Of a stretch of 64,000 bases of DNA, positions 17,743 to 25,801 are shown in pieces. Numbering within the stretch: position 1 is the stretch's first letter; each line of letters opens with the position of its first letter. The notes beneath the pieces are model-generated. The model was not told where the DNA came from. It did no database searches and worked only from the letters and a program-made list of their open reading frames with translations. Source of the DNA: CAVZAB01 sp963773155 (lineage in GTDB: Bacteria > Pseudomonadota > Alphaproteobacteria > Rhizobiales > Beijerinckiaceae); the NCBI GenBank assembly GCA_963773155.1, contig CAVZAB010000016.1, positions 1 to 64,000 on the forward strand, given 5' to 3'. The translations under genes and the position numbers were made by a program.

Positions 17743-17812
17743 GGATCGGTTCCGCTCGTGCCGGGAAAACTTATGCTATCATTCGACAATTCGCGCGGCC
17801 AAGGGATTGTCC

Positions 17813-18337
17813 ATGCTGAGGGTCATATTGTTACGCCATGCCAAGGCGGTCCAGCATTCGAGCAGCAACGACCGAGCGCGCAATCTGAACAAGCGCGGTG
17901 AAGGCGATGCCGATCGAATCGGCCCCTATCTCGAGGCCGAAGCGCTGCTTCCCGACCTTGCCATCGTCTCCGATGCGGCCCGGGCAAGACAGACCCTCGA
18001 GCGCGTCCTGCGAGGGCGCACAAAGGCCGTTCCGGTCCGAATCGAACCCAAAGTCTACGAGGCCGACCCCTCGACCCTGCTAGCTACACTGCGGACGGCA
18101 CCGGGCAATGCCCGCAGCCTGCTTTTGGTCGGCCACAATCCCGGCTTGGCGGAACTGGCGCTCCGATTGACGGGCTCGGGGGACCCGGCGAGCCTCGCCC
18201 GGATGAAAGTCAAATTTCCAACCTCGGGTCTGGCGGTCATTGATTTCGCGCAGGCCGCCTGGCCTGCCATCGGTTCAGACGGTGGCTACCTCGAGCGCTT
18301 CGTTACGCCGGCGCAAATCGGCGGCGAGGACGATTGA
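17813..18337 (+). CDS. sixA: Histidine phosphatase SixA
   Basis: Member of the phosphoglycerate-mutase-like phosphatases; SixA removes phosphate from His in Hpt domains. The RHG-type site is RHAKAV near the start (LRVILLRHAKA) and the second catalytic His is in LLVGHNPGLAELALRL. The protein is 174 residues, normal for SixA of Alphaproteobacteria. The ATG at 17813 is chosen since AAGGGATT precedes it at 7-base spacing; the longer frame upstream has no conserved sequence. An Hpt gene lies 6.3 kb away, but no functional link is shown. Confidence 0.88.
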   Translation: MLRVILLRHAKAVQHSSSNDRARNLNKRGEGDADRIGPYLEAEALLPDLAIVSDAARARQTLERVLRGRTKAVPVRIEPKVYEADPSTLLATLRTAPGNARSLLLVGHNPGLAELALRLTGSGDPASLARMKVKFPTSGLAVIDFAQAAWPAIGSDGGYLERFVTPAQIGGEDD

Positions 18338-18382
18338 GGCAAAGCCCGCTGAGACTCCAATCTTGCCAACCTGGTCCCGCCA

Positions 18383-19847
18383 TTGAGCCTCTTGTCCGAT
18401 CTGATTTTTGAAGCCCGCATCGCGGCCGAAAGCCTCTTTGAATTCGTAAGTGGCGGCGGTCTTCGGCTCGGCGTGACCGGCCTGTCGCGGGCCGGCAAGA
18501 CCGTATTCATCACCGCGCTGGTTCAGAATCTGATCCGGGCCGGCCACTCTTCGCGGGTCAGCATGCCGGTCTTCCGCGTCCATGCCGAAGGCCGCCTCGC
18601 CGGCGCCCGGATTGAACCACAGCCCGACGATGCCGTGCCCCGTTTTGCTTACGAAGATCATGTCCAAGCGCTCACCGGCAGCGATCGGCACTGGCCGGCC
18701 TCGACGAGGCGCATCTCGGAATTGCGGTTGACGCTCGAATTCGAGCGGCCGGCCGGCTGGCGGAGCGGCGCTGCGGCGCTGACGCTCGACATTGTCGACT
18801 ATCCCGGCGAATGGTTGCTCGATCTGCCACTTTTGAGCAAATCCTACGCGCAATGGTCGCGTGAAACGATCACGGCGAGCCGGACAGCGGAGCGGGCCGA
18901 ACTTGCCGCAGACTGGCACGAATTCAATGCCGGCATCCGGCCAGGGGCACTCGCGGCGGAGGAGGAGGCAAGGCGCGCCAGCGAATTGTTTACCGGCTAT
19001 CTGCGTGGTTGCCGAAGCGATCGGCTGGCCCTATCGACTTTGCCGCCAGGCCGCTTTCTGATGCCGGGCGATCTCGAGGGTTCGCCGGCCCTGACCTTCG
19101 CACCCCTGGTGCTCGACGAGGCTGCGGCGATCGCGCCGGGAACGCTCGCGGCGATGATGGAGCGCCGCTACGAGGCCTACAAGGCCTATGTGGTCAGACC
19201 CTTCTTTCGCGACCATTTCGCGCGCCTCGACCGGCAAATCGTCCTCGTCGACGCATTGGCAGCCTTGAATGCTGGACCGCTCGCCGTCCGCGATCTCGAA
19301 CAGGCGCTTGGCGACATTCTCGCCGCCTTCCGGGCCGGGCGGCCGACGTTCTCGAACTCGACTGCTGCGGCCACGCATCGACAAAATCCTCTTTGCCGCC
19401 ACCAAAGCTGACCATTTGCATCACACCAGCCACGACCGTCTGGAAGCCATTCTACGACTTTTGACGGCCCGCGCGATCGCCCGGGCCGAGGGTCTCGGCG
19501 CCGAAGTCGACGTCGTCGCTATGGCCGCCATTCGCGCCACCCGCGAGGCCAGGGTGCGGCACGGCCGCACGACGCTGGCCGCCATTGTCGGCACGCCGAT
19601 GCAGGGCGAGATGGTCGGCGGCGAAGTCTTCGATGGCACCAGCGAAGCGGCCATTTTCCCCGGCGAATTGCCGCTGGATCCCGCCATGGTCTTTCGCGAC
19701 GAGGTGACCCTGCCCGCGCGGGGCGAGCCTGATTATCGCTTCGTCCGGTTTCGACCGCCGCTCGTTGCATTGGCGGATAGCCAGGCCCTTCCCCATATTC
19801 GCCTCGACCGCGCCCTCCAATTCCTGTTCGGTGACCGATTCCAATGA
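18383..19847 (+). CDS. ycjX: YcjX family P-loop protein (one frame break)
   Basis: Conserved GTPase-like stress protein of Proteobacteria. It reads from a TTG at 18383 (an upstream in-frame stop limits other starts). The P-loop GLSRAGKTVFITALVQNL is followed by DIVDYPGEWLLDLPLL (Walker B-like). At 19354-19359 the sequence GAACTC breaks the frame, and removing one A gives GACTC and joins to LLRPRIDKILFAATKADHLH, the conserved C-terminal part. Read as one protein it is about 487 residues, the usual size. The stop overlaps the next start as ATGA, so ycjX and ycjF are translationally coupled. Confidence 0.9.
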
Positions 19848-20909
19848 ATGCCAAACCCACTTCCGTCAAACCACGCGCCTTTCGGCTCGACGACAGCCAT
19901 GTCGTCTATACTGAGGTCGGCGAAGTTCCCGCCGCCCGACAAGGCTGCCGTTCACGTCGAGGCGCAGGCCGACCGTTTCGCCGGCGCCCCACCGGCCGAA
20001 GACGGTGAGGCGGCGATCGAGCAGGCCGAGCGCGGCGGCGTCCTGAAGCGCAGCCTGGTCTCATGGGGCGGCATTTTGTTTTCGGCGCTGGGCGGTCTCG
20101 TATCGCTTGCCGTCGGGCTGTGGCTGACGAAACTCCTCGACGATCTTTTCGCGCGCTGGGTGGCGCTAGGCTATCTCGGCATTATCCTGGCCGGCCTCCT
20201 GCTCGCCGCCATGCTGGTCCTGCTCGGGCGCGAGGTCTTCGGCCTTTTGCGCCAGCAAAGGATCGCCCGCCTGCACCTGCGCTTTGCCAAGGCACGCGCC
20301 GCCGACAACAGCGACCAGGCCCGCCGGGCGATCGGCGAACTCGTCGGACTCTATGCGAAGCGGCCGCAAACCGCCGCGGCGCGCGGTCGGCTCGCTGATT
20401 ATAGCCGTCAGATCATCGATGGTCGCGATCTCGTCGACATCGCCGAGCGCGAATTGGTTCACGGGCTCGACCAGGACGTCAACCAGGCGATCGCGGCCGC
20501 TGCCAAGCGCGTCTCCGTGGTCACGGCGATTTCGCCGCGCGCAATCCTTGGCGTCATCTTTGTCCTAGCCGCGATCGTGCACCTGATCCGCCGAATAGCT
20601 GAAATTTACGGCGGCCGTCCAGGCCTATTCGGGTTCATCAAGCTCGCCCGCTCGGTCGCGACCCATCTTGCGATCACTGGCGGCATGGCGGCCGGCGATA
20701 GCTTGATTCAGCAATTGCTCGGCCACGGCATTGCCGCGCGCATTTCGGCGCGGCTCGGCGAGGGCGTTCTCAACGGCCTGTTGACGGCGCGCGTTGGCCT
20801 TTCGGCCATGGCCGTCTGCCGACCGATGCCATTCGCGCTTGCCGCGCAGCCGGGCGTCAAGGAGGTGGCACCCTTCCTGTTCGCGGTTAAGAAGAGTGAG
20901 ACCCCCTAG
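19844..20909 (+). CDS. ycjF: YcjF / TIGR01620 family inner-membrane protein (one frame break)
   Basis: Partner of YcjX. The true start is the ATG at 19844, overlapping the ycjX stop, giving MNAKPTSVKPRAFRLDDSHV, the typical N-terminus. A one-base shift at about 19926-19940 (GAAGTTCCCGCCGCCCGAC) leads into DKAAVHVEAQADRFAG and the rest. Two membrane helices lie in LVSWGGILFSALGGLVSLAVGLWLT (in part) and VALGYLGIILAGLLLAAMLVLLG, and DUF697-like hydrophobic segments follow (SPRAILGVIFVLAAIVHLIR). Function is unknown beyond association with YcjX and stress response. Confidence 0.87.
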
Positions 20910-20921
20910 GCGCAAAAAGGC

Positions 20922-21863
20922 TTAAGGGCGCGGCTGGCCAAAGGCAGGCTCGCGCGAGCGCGCCGCCTCCTCGCTCAGCCAATTGCGAAAGGCGACAATC
21001 TTGGGTGTCGCGCTTCGATCGGGACGGCACAGGAAATAATAGCCGAACGGCGTGTGTACGCTGGTGTCGAAAGGCGCGACCAACCGACCCGCAGCGATTT
21101 CGTCGGCGGCGATCGCGCGGGTGGTCAAGGCAATACCCTGGCCCTGGGCTGCCGCATGCAGCGCCATCGACATTTGGTTGAACCAGACGCCGCGGTTGGT
21201 ATCGACGTTGTGGACGCCGGCCGCGCTTAGCCAAACCTGCCAGTCCGGCCACATGCTGAAATCGGCGTTCCATTCGAGGTGGAGGAGCGTCGCACGGGCA
21301 AGATCCTGCGGCCTGCTAATGGCATTTGCGCCCCGGGTCAGAGTCGGCGCACAGACCGGAAAAACGTCCTCGGTAAACAGCAAGGTGGCAACGAGCCCTG
21401 GGAAATCGCCCTTGCCCCAATGGATGGCCGCATCGACATTCGCGCGCGCAAGTTCGGCCTGTCCGGTGCCAGCATCAAGCAGAACATCGATGTCCGGGTG
21501 CTGGGTCTTGAAGCGGCCGATTCGCCCGACCAGCCAGGTCGCGGCAAAGGAGGCGCTGGAATTGATGACGAGCAGCCGGTTGCCGCTCGCCTCGCGCATG
21601 GCCCGCACTGCCTGGGTCAGCCGATCGAAGCCGAGGCCGAGCTCACGCAGGCCAGCCAGGCCCGCCTCAGTGAGCCGCAGCCCGCGCCCGGCCCGCATGA
21701 CCAGCGTCGCGCCGATATCCTCCTCCAATTGTCGGACCTGCTGGGCAATCGCCGCCTTGGTGACATGCAGTTCGTCCGCTGCCTTGGCAAAGCTCAAATG
21801 GCGCGTGACCGCCTCGAAGGCGCGCAGCGCGTTAAGTGACGGCAATCGGATTGGCGGCGCCAT
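20922..21863 (-). CDS. LysR family transcriptional regulator, GcvA-like
   Basis: DNA-binding regulator of 313 residues. The N-terminal winged HTH (about 8-66, LPSLNALRAFEAVTRHLSFA and KAADELHVTKAAIAQQVRQL) has the extended PSLNALRAFEA start typical of the GcvA/AmpR/DsdC group. The periplasmic-binding-like effector domain fills the rest, with DAAIHWGKGDFPGL as in GcvA. It faces away from the DUF1127 gene; the target is not clear, since no glycine-cleavage or beta-lactamase gene is near. Confidence 0.93.
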   Translation of the reverse strand: MAPPIRLPSLNALRAFEAVTRHLSFAKAADELHVTKAAIAQQVRQLEEDIGATLVMRAGRGLRLTEAGLAGLRELGLGFDRLTQAVRAMREASGNRLLVINSSASFAATWLVGRIGRFKTQHPDIDVLLDAGTGQAELARANVDAAIHWGKGDFPGLVATLLFTEDVFPVCAPTLTRGANAISRPQDLARATLLHLEWNADFSMWPDWQVWLSAAGVHNVDTNRGVWFNQMSMALHAAAQGQGIALTTRAIAADEIAAGRLVAPFDTSVHTPFGYYFLCRPDRSATPKIVAFRNWLSEEAARSREPAFGQPRP

Positions 21864-21865
21864 AG

Positions 21866-21885
21866 TATAGTTATTCTAATCTATA
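21866..21885. promoter_or_regulatory. Candidate LysR operator dyad
   Basis: TATAG and CTATA flank a 10-base AT-rich centre immediately upstream of the LysR gene start. LysR proteins often bind short T-N11-A dyads in their own promoter. It is a weak, short match in an AT-rich promoter region. Confidence 0.3.
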
Positions 21886-21955
21886 AGGACAATTACCATG
21901 ACTTTGTTTTCTGTGAAATTCAAGTATGTTTGCGTCGAAATTGAAAGGAAATGCC

Positions 21956-22195
21956 ATGATCCGCGGTCAAACACTGCCACCGATTGAAAATAGATCGAGA
22001 ACATTCGCAATTCCCGCACTAGGCTTGACCGAGACCGGCTTTAACACTTGGTTAAGATTTATTGACAAAGTTTCCAGCCCCTGGCGCCGCATCGAGGATC
22101 GCGAACAGCTGCGCAAGCTCAACCGCCGTCAACTGGAAGACATTGGACTAACGGTCGCCGAACGCGACGCATTGGCCGGCTTGCCGCGACTTTGA
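21956..22195 (+). CDS. DUF1127 domain small protein
   Basis: Protein of 79 residues, arginine-rich at the end. The DUF1127 (YjiS-like) motif is WRRIEDREQLRKLNRRQLEDIGLT. Members in related bacteria affect phosphate, arginine or RNA metabolism; no role can be assigned here. The ATG at 21956 has AAAGGAAAT just upstream, which makes it better than an ATG ten codons earlier. The coding sequence carries a perfect TTAA-N7-TTAA at 22041-22055. Its 3' end overlaps the msrQ 3' end by about 67 bases on the other strand. Confidence 0.82.
   Translation: MIRGQTLPPIENRSRTFAIPALGLTETGFNTWLRFIDKVSSPWRRIEDREQLRKLNRRQLEDIGLTVAERDALAGLPRL
22041..22055. promoter_or_regulatory. TTAA-N7-TTAA (CtrA-type box) inside the DUF1127 gene
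   Basis: TTAACACTTGGTTAA is a perfect match to the CtrA half-site arrangement, but it lies in coding sequence with no good start codon downstream. It may be fortuitous or belong to an internal promoter. Confidence 0.3.
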
Positions 22196-23043
22196 GGTTT
22201 GCGCGCGTGGCGTTCGCGCGCGTTGCCGCCTGCGCCGCGCCACAGAGCGACGGCGGCGAGGGCCAGACCGCCGACCAAGACCCACCAGGCCGGCCGGATC
22301 GTCACGTCGAAATCGAGATTGGCGGCAAGTACGCGGCCCGCCGGAATCCCGGTCGCGAGACCATACCAGGCCGCCTCCACTAGCGCCGTCGCAAGACCGC
22401 AGGCAAAGGCTGCCCCTGCCAGGGTGCCCGGGCTGAGCCGCCATTTGGCCCAAACCAGCAAACGGGCCGCCATCAGCACCAGGAACAGGCCGATCATCAG
22501 CATCGCCTCGCTGACGTCGATCTTCGACTGCAACACGAAATGAACCAGCGCCAGGACGCAGACGGCATAGACGAGATTGTGCAATCTCTGCCAAGCCTTG
22601 CTTCCGAGCCTGCGGATCATCGCATCGGTCGAGGTCGCGCCTAGGGCCATCAGCCCGCACAATGCGGCAAAGCCGATTGTCAGATAGAAGCGCCGCAATA
22701 TTTCGCTGGCAACCACCAAGAGCTCGAACTTCTGGTCGACGACGTAGAGCGAGACATGCAAAAGCGCATAGGCGAGCGCGGCGACCCCGATCATCCGCCG
22801 CACCAGGATCAGCTTGCCCCAATTGGCGCTGCGCCTGAGCGGGCTGATCAAGAGCGAAACCAGCAGTAGACGCACCGCCCAATCGCCGCTTTCGTGGATC
22901 GCGGCCGTCACCGGCTTTGGCATCAACCAGCCCTGGTACCATTCGAGCGCAAGCCATGCCGCCGGCCCCAACAAGCCGGCAAAGACCAGGAGCTTCAGGG
23001 CAGAAAAGCGCCCGGAACGATCGACCCAAGGCAATGTCGTCAT
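22129..23043 (-). CDS. msrQ: MsrQ, haem-binding membrane subunit of protein-methionine-sulfoxide reductase
   Basis: MsrQ is a b-haem quinol-linked membrane protein that passes electrons to MsrP, which repairs oxidised Met in periplasmic proteins. About six membrane helices are visible, with the ferric-reductase-like core His residues in LLHVSLYVV, RLHNLVYAV and ALVHFVLQ. The ATG at 23043 has GAGGAAAG directly upstream and fits better than one seven codons earlier. MsrP is not next to it in this window, which is unusual. The last 25 residues are basic and lie antisense to the DUF1127 gene; a natural stop may have been lost by an indel. Confidence 0.88.
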   Translation of the reverse strand: MTTLPWVDRSGRFSALKLLVFAGLLGPAAWLALEWYQGWLMPKPVTAAIHESGDWAVRLLLVSLLISPLRRSANWGKLILVRRMIGVAALAYALLHVSLYVVDQKFELLVVASEILRRFYLTIGFAALCGLMALGATSTDAMIRRLGSKAWQRLHNLVYAVCVLALVHFVLQSKIDVSEAMLMIGLFLVLMAARLLVWAKWRLSPGTLAGAAFACGLATALVEAAWYGLATGIPAGRVLAANLDFDVTIRPAWWVLVGGLALAAVALWRGAGGNARERHARKPQSRGKPANASRSATVSPMSSS

Positions 23044-23141
23044 TCTTTCCTCAACCCCAGCCATCTCTCCTCGGCAGCTTTGGCAAAGCCCGCCAGACAG
23101 GGCAAACCACTATATCGTGAAGCCTCAGTGAGCCGGGCCGG

Positions 23142-24179
23142 TTAGAGCACCCCAAGTTTCTTTTGCAAGTTCGAGGACGAAGTCGTGTATTGAAACAAAA
23201 GCTTGCGTTCGGGGAAAATATAGCGATGGGCCTTTTGGGCGGCCAGCGCCGCTTCATGAAAACCGGAAAGAATAAGCTTGAGCTTGCCCGGATAATGATT
23301 GATGTCGCCGATCGCGAATATGCCGGCAACATCGGTTTCGAATTTCTCAGTGTCGACGACCAGCAGGTTTTCGGCAAGGTGGATGCCCCAATGGGCGATT
23401 GGCCCGAGCTTCATGGTCAGGCCGAAGAACGGCATCATCGCATCACAGGCAATTGACGTAAGCCTACCGTCATTGGCCTTGGCGATAACGGCCTTGAGCC
23501 GCCCGGCCTCGCCTTCAAGGGCGGCAATCTGGCCGAGATGGAGATCGATCTTGCCGGCCGCCAGCAATTCGCGCATCGCCTTGACGGAATGGGGTGCCGC
23601 ACGAAATTCGTCGCGCCGGTGCATAAGCGCGACCCGTTCGGCGACCTTCTCGAGGCTCAAGACCCAGTCGAGCGCCGAATCGCCGCCTCCGACGATCAAC
23701 ACCCGCTTGCCCTGGAATTGTTCGATCCGGCGGACCGAATAGAAGATCGAAACGCCTTCATAGGCCTCGATTCCCGCAACCGGCGGACGCTTCGGCTGGA
23801 ATGAACCGCCACCGGCGGCAACGATCACCGCCTTGCATTCGAAAACGTTGCCGGCCTGGGTTCGCAACACGAAAAGCGGGTTTTCGACCGTCCCGCGCCG
23901 CTCTAGGCTCTCGACCATGTCGGAGAAGTGAAAAATCGGATGGAACGGCTCGATCTGCTTGAGAAGATTGTCGACGAGTCCCTGGCCCGAGATGATTGGA
24001 AAGCCGGGAATGTCGTAAATCGGCTTTTCCGGATAGAGTTCGGTGCATTGGCCACCGGCGCGGTCGAGAATGTCGATTACGTGCGTCTTAATGTCGAGCA
24101 GCCCCAATTCGAATACGGCAAACAGGCCAACCGGACCGGCGCCGATGATGACCGCATCGGTCGTGATGGGTGTGGTCAT
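23142..24179 (-). CDS. Ferredoxin--NADP+ reductase, thioredoxin-reductase-like type
   Basis: FAD enzyme passing electrons between NADPH and ferredoxin. It has the TrxR-like two-domain fold: FAD site GAGPVGLFAVFELG near the start, NADPH site VLIVGGGDSALDW in the middle and the C-terminal ATG-like block TDVAGIFAIGDINHYPGK. The redox CxxC of thioredoxin reductases is absent, which fits the YumC-type reductases. The start at 24179 has GAGG 9 bases upstream. It forms a pair with the ferredoxin gene directly upstream (about 48 bases apart), very likely one operon. Confidence 0.92.
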   Translation of the reverse strand: MTTPITTDAVIIGAGPVGLFAVFELGLLDIKTHVIDILDRAGGQCTELYPEKPIYDIPGFPIISGQGLVDNLLKQIEPFHPIFHFSDMVESLERRGTVENPLFVLRTQAGNVFECKAVIVAAGGGSFQPKRPPVAGIEAYEGVSIFYSVRRIEQFQGKRVLIVGGGDSALDWVLSLEKVAERVALMHRRDEFRAAPHSVKAMRELLAAGKIDLHLGQIAALEGEAGRLKAVIAKANDGRLTSIACDAMMPFFGLTMKLGPIAHWGIHLAENLLVVDTEKFETDVAGIFAIGDINHYPGKLKLILSGFHEAALAAQKAHRYIFPERKLLFQYTTSSSNLQKKLGVL

Positions 24180-24227
24180 AGCAACAAACCTCGATTGGGA
24201 TCGCATCAAGCCGCCGAAACGGCCGCC

Positions 24228-24548
24228 TCAGCCCTGCTTTTCCGGGGTGGTGACGACCAGGCCGTCGAGTTCAGGACGCACCCGGATCTGGCAGCTCAGC
24301 CGGGAATTGGGGCGCACATCAAAGGCAAAGTCCAGCATATCCTCCTCCATCGGCTCTGCCGATCCGACTTTCTCGAGCCAGGCTTCATCGACATAGACAT
24401 GGCACGTGGCGCAGGCGCAGGCGCCTCCGCACTCCGCTTCAATTCCCGGAATGCTGTTCTTGATGGCGGTTTCCATGACAGTCGCCTTGTCGAGGGCCTC
24501 GACCTCGCGCGAGACGCCCTTGGAATCGATGAAGTTGATGGTGATCAT
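24228..24548 (-). CDS. 2Fe-2S ferredoxin, adrenodoxin type
   Basis: Electron carrier of 106 residues with the cluster ligands C40, C46, C49 and C86 (C-x5-C-x2-C ... C) in AECGGACACATC and RLSCQI. Such ferredoxins serve Fe-S cluster assembly, P450 systems or Rieske oxygenases. The reductase gene follows, so this is a ferredoxin/reductase couple; no P450 or oxygenase is present in the window, so the final acceptor is unknown. Confidence 0.93.
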   Translation of the reverse strand: MITINFIDSKGVSREVEALDKATVMETAIKNSIPGIEAECGGACACATCHVYVDEAWLEKVGSAEPMEEDMLDFAFDVRPNSRLSCQIRVRPELDGLVVTTPEKQG

Positions 24549-24646
24549 TTGGAAATGCTTCTCGCCCTGGTCCTGTTCCTGGACAGGCTCATAAGCGAAA
24601 GCGGCACGGGGCGGAAGCCATTTCCCGCACCCCGCGCCAATGGGTC

Positions 24647-25027
24647 TCAGGCGACGAGCAGCCGGATCGCGGCCCGGGCCTGTTCGATGGCCTGTGCGAG
24701 TTCGGCAAGACAGCCGGCCGGCAGACCGTCATGCCGGGCCGCGGCCTCGCATCGCTCGGCGGCGCGCGCAACCGGTCCCGCCCCGATCGCCCGCGCCGAG
24801 CCCTTCAGGCGGTGCGCCAGGTCGAGAACCTCCTGACGCTCGCCACTGCGCCGAAGTCCATTAAGGATCTGCTCGGCCTGGGCCGCAAACAGCCGCAGCA
24901 ATTCGGTTTCGAGTTCGCTGTCGCCGAGGCTCTGGTGGGCAAGATGAACGAGATCGATCGGACAATTGGCGTCGCCGGCCGCCTGCCCCCAGGCTTCAGC
25001 TTTGATGCCGGGATTATACTCGCTCAT
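24647..25027 (-). CDS. Hpt-domain phosphotransfer protein
   Basis: Histidine phosphotransfer protein of 126 residues. The phospho-accepting site is H72 in DLAHRLKGSARAIGA, the Hpt signature HxxKGxA. The rest is a four-helix bundle rich in Ala, Leu and Glu. It is free-standing and not the ChpT type. A near-CtrA box (TAAA-N7-TTAA) lies 82 bases upstream, so it might be cell-cycle controlled. The partner kinase and regulator are unknown. Confidence 0.86.
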   Translation of the reverse strand: MSEYNPGIKAEAWGQAAGDANCPIDLVHLAHQSLGDSELETELLRLFAAQAEQILNGLRRSGERQEVLDLAHRLKGSARAIGAGPVARAAERCEAAARHDGLPAGCLAELAQAIEQARAAIRLLVA

Positions 25028-25108
25028 CGGGGAACCTCAGCCTCGATCGCGCCGCGTGTCAGCAAGCGGCGGCGCCGGGTTTCGCCGACAATAAGGGCAC
25101 CGTCAGGG

Positions 25109-25123
25109 TAAATATCTCGTTAA
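25109..25123. promoter_or_regulatory. Near-CtrA box upstream of Hpt gene
   Basis: TAAATATCTCGTTAA matches 7 of 8 positions of TTAA-N7-TTAA, followed by C. It lies about 82 bases upstream of the Hpt gene start on the minus strand. The site is degenerate, so binding is only a possibility. Confidence 0.35.
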
Positions 25124-25679
25124 CAATTCGGCGTTTGCTCATTACGTTGGCAGTCGCCTGTCAACGTATTGCCCCGAATAGGAGGCCGAACACCCGATTG
25201 GCGAGCCCTGCGAGAATTGTTCTGAGCCTATGCATCGATCCCTCCACCGCCGTCCTCTTCTCGCAGGACTGGGCGGCCCGCGCTGTGCCCTGGCACACCG
25301 ACCGATCCGATCGCGGCGAGTTCCGCCAACCGGGGTCAGCTCGACCCTCACCTCCTCAGGTCACTTTGAACGGCGGCCGAAAGCTGCCTTCGCAGCGGCC
25401 GGTTGGCGCCCCCGCACCGCGCTGTCGCGAGCCCGGCGCGCTTGGCGCCAAGGGGTGCCGGGCAAGGGTCGTATGTCGCCTCGCCGGACAAAGCGTGTAC
25501 AGGCCTGAGCCGGGCCGGCTTTGCCATGGCATTCCGGAAAGACGGTTAATGCACCTATAAATCTCTGAGATGTTTACAAGAAACGCCGGAGGGTCGATTG
25601 CGTTAGGGTAAATAATCGGCTAACGACAATTGTGGATTTGGGATCGCCGTTGTTTCCATCAACTGCGCAAACAGCTATG

Positions 25680-25694
25680 GTAACGATTGGTTAA
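25680..25694. promoter_or_regulatory. Near-CtrA box upstream of the coiled-coil gene
   Basis: GTAACGATTGGTTAA matches 7 of 8 positions of TTAA-N7-TTAA and lies 107 bases upstream of the preferred start at 25802. A second 7-of-8 match, TTAATGCACCTATAA, lies at 25546-25560. Two degenerate sites in one promoter are suggestive but not proof. Confidence 0.35.
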
Positions 25695-25801
25695 TCTTTG
25701 GTGCGGGGGCGTCCAGGGACGGCGACGCGTGCTCGGCCGGGATGGACAGAACGATTCGCGATGCGGATCACAATTCGTTCAAGCGTTTCAGGACGGGTGA
25801 T

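Larger units (their letters stand above)
25028..25801. other. Intergenic region with CtrA-like sites, no gene recognised
   Basis: About 770 bases between the Hpt gene and the giant coiled-coil gene. Three 7-of-8 matches to TTAA-N7-TTAA are present (25109-25123, 25546-25560, 25680-25694). An open plus-strand frame of 141 codons (25135-25560) lacks any motif and looks like chance. The 3' half is AT-richer than the surroundings, as expected for a promoter. Confidence 0.5.

Noticed and set aside
25135..25560. A 141-codon gene upstream of the coiled-coil gene
   Set aside because: Sequence is rich in Arg, Pro and Ala, has no motif, and lies in a region that looks like a promoter.
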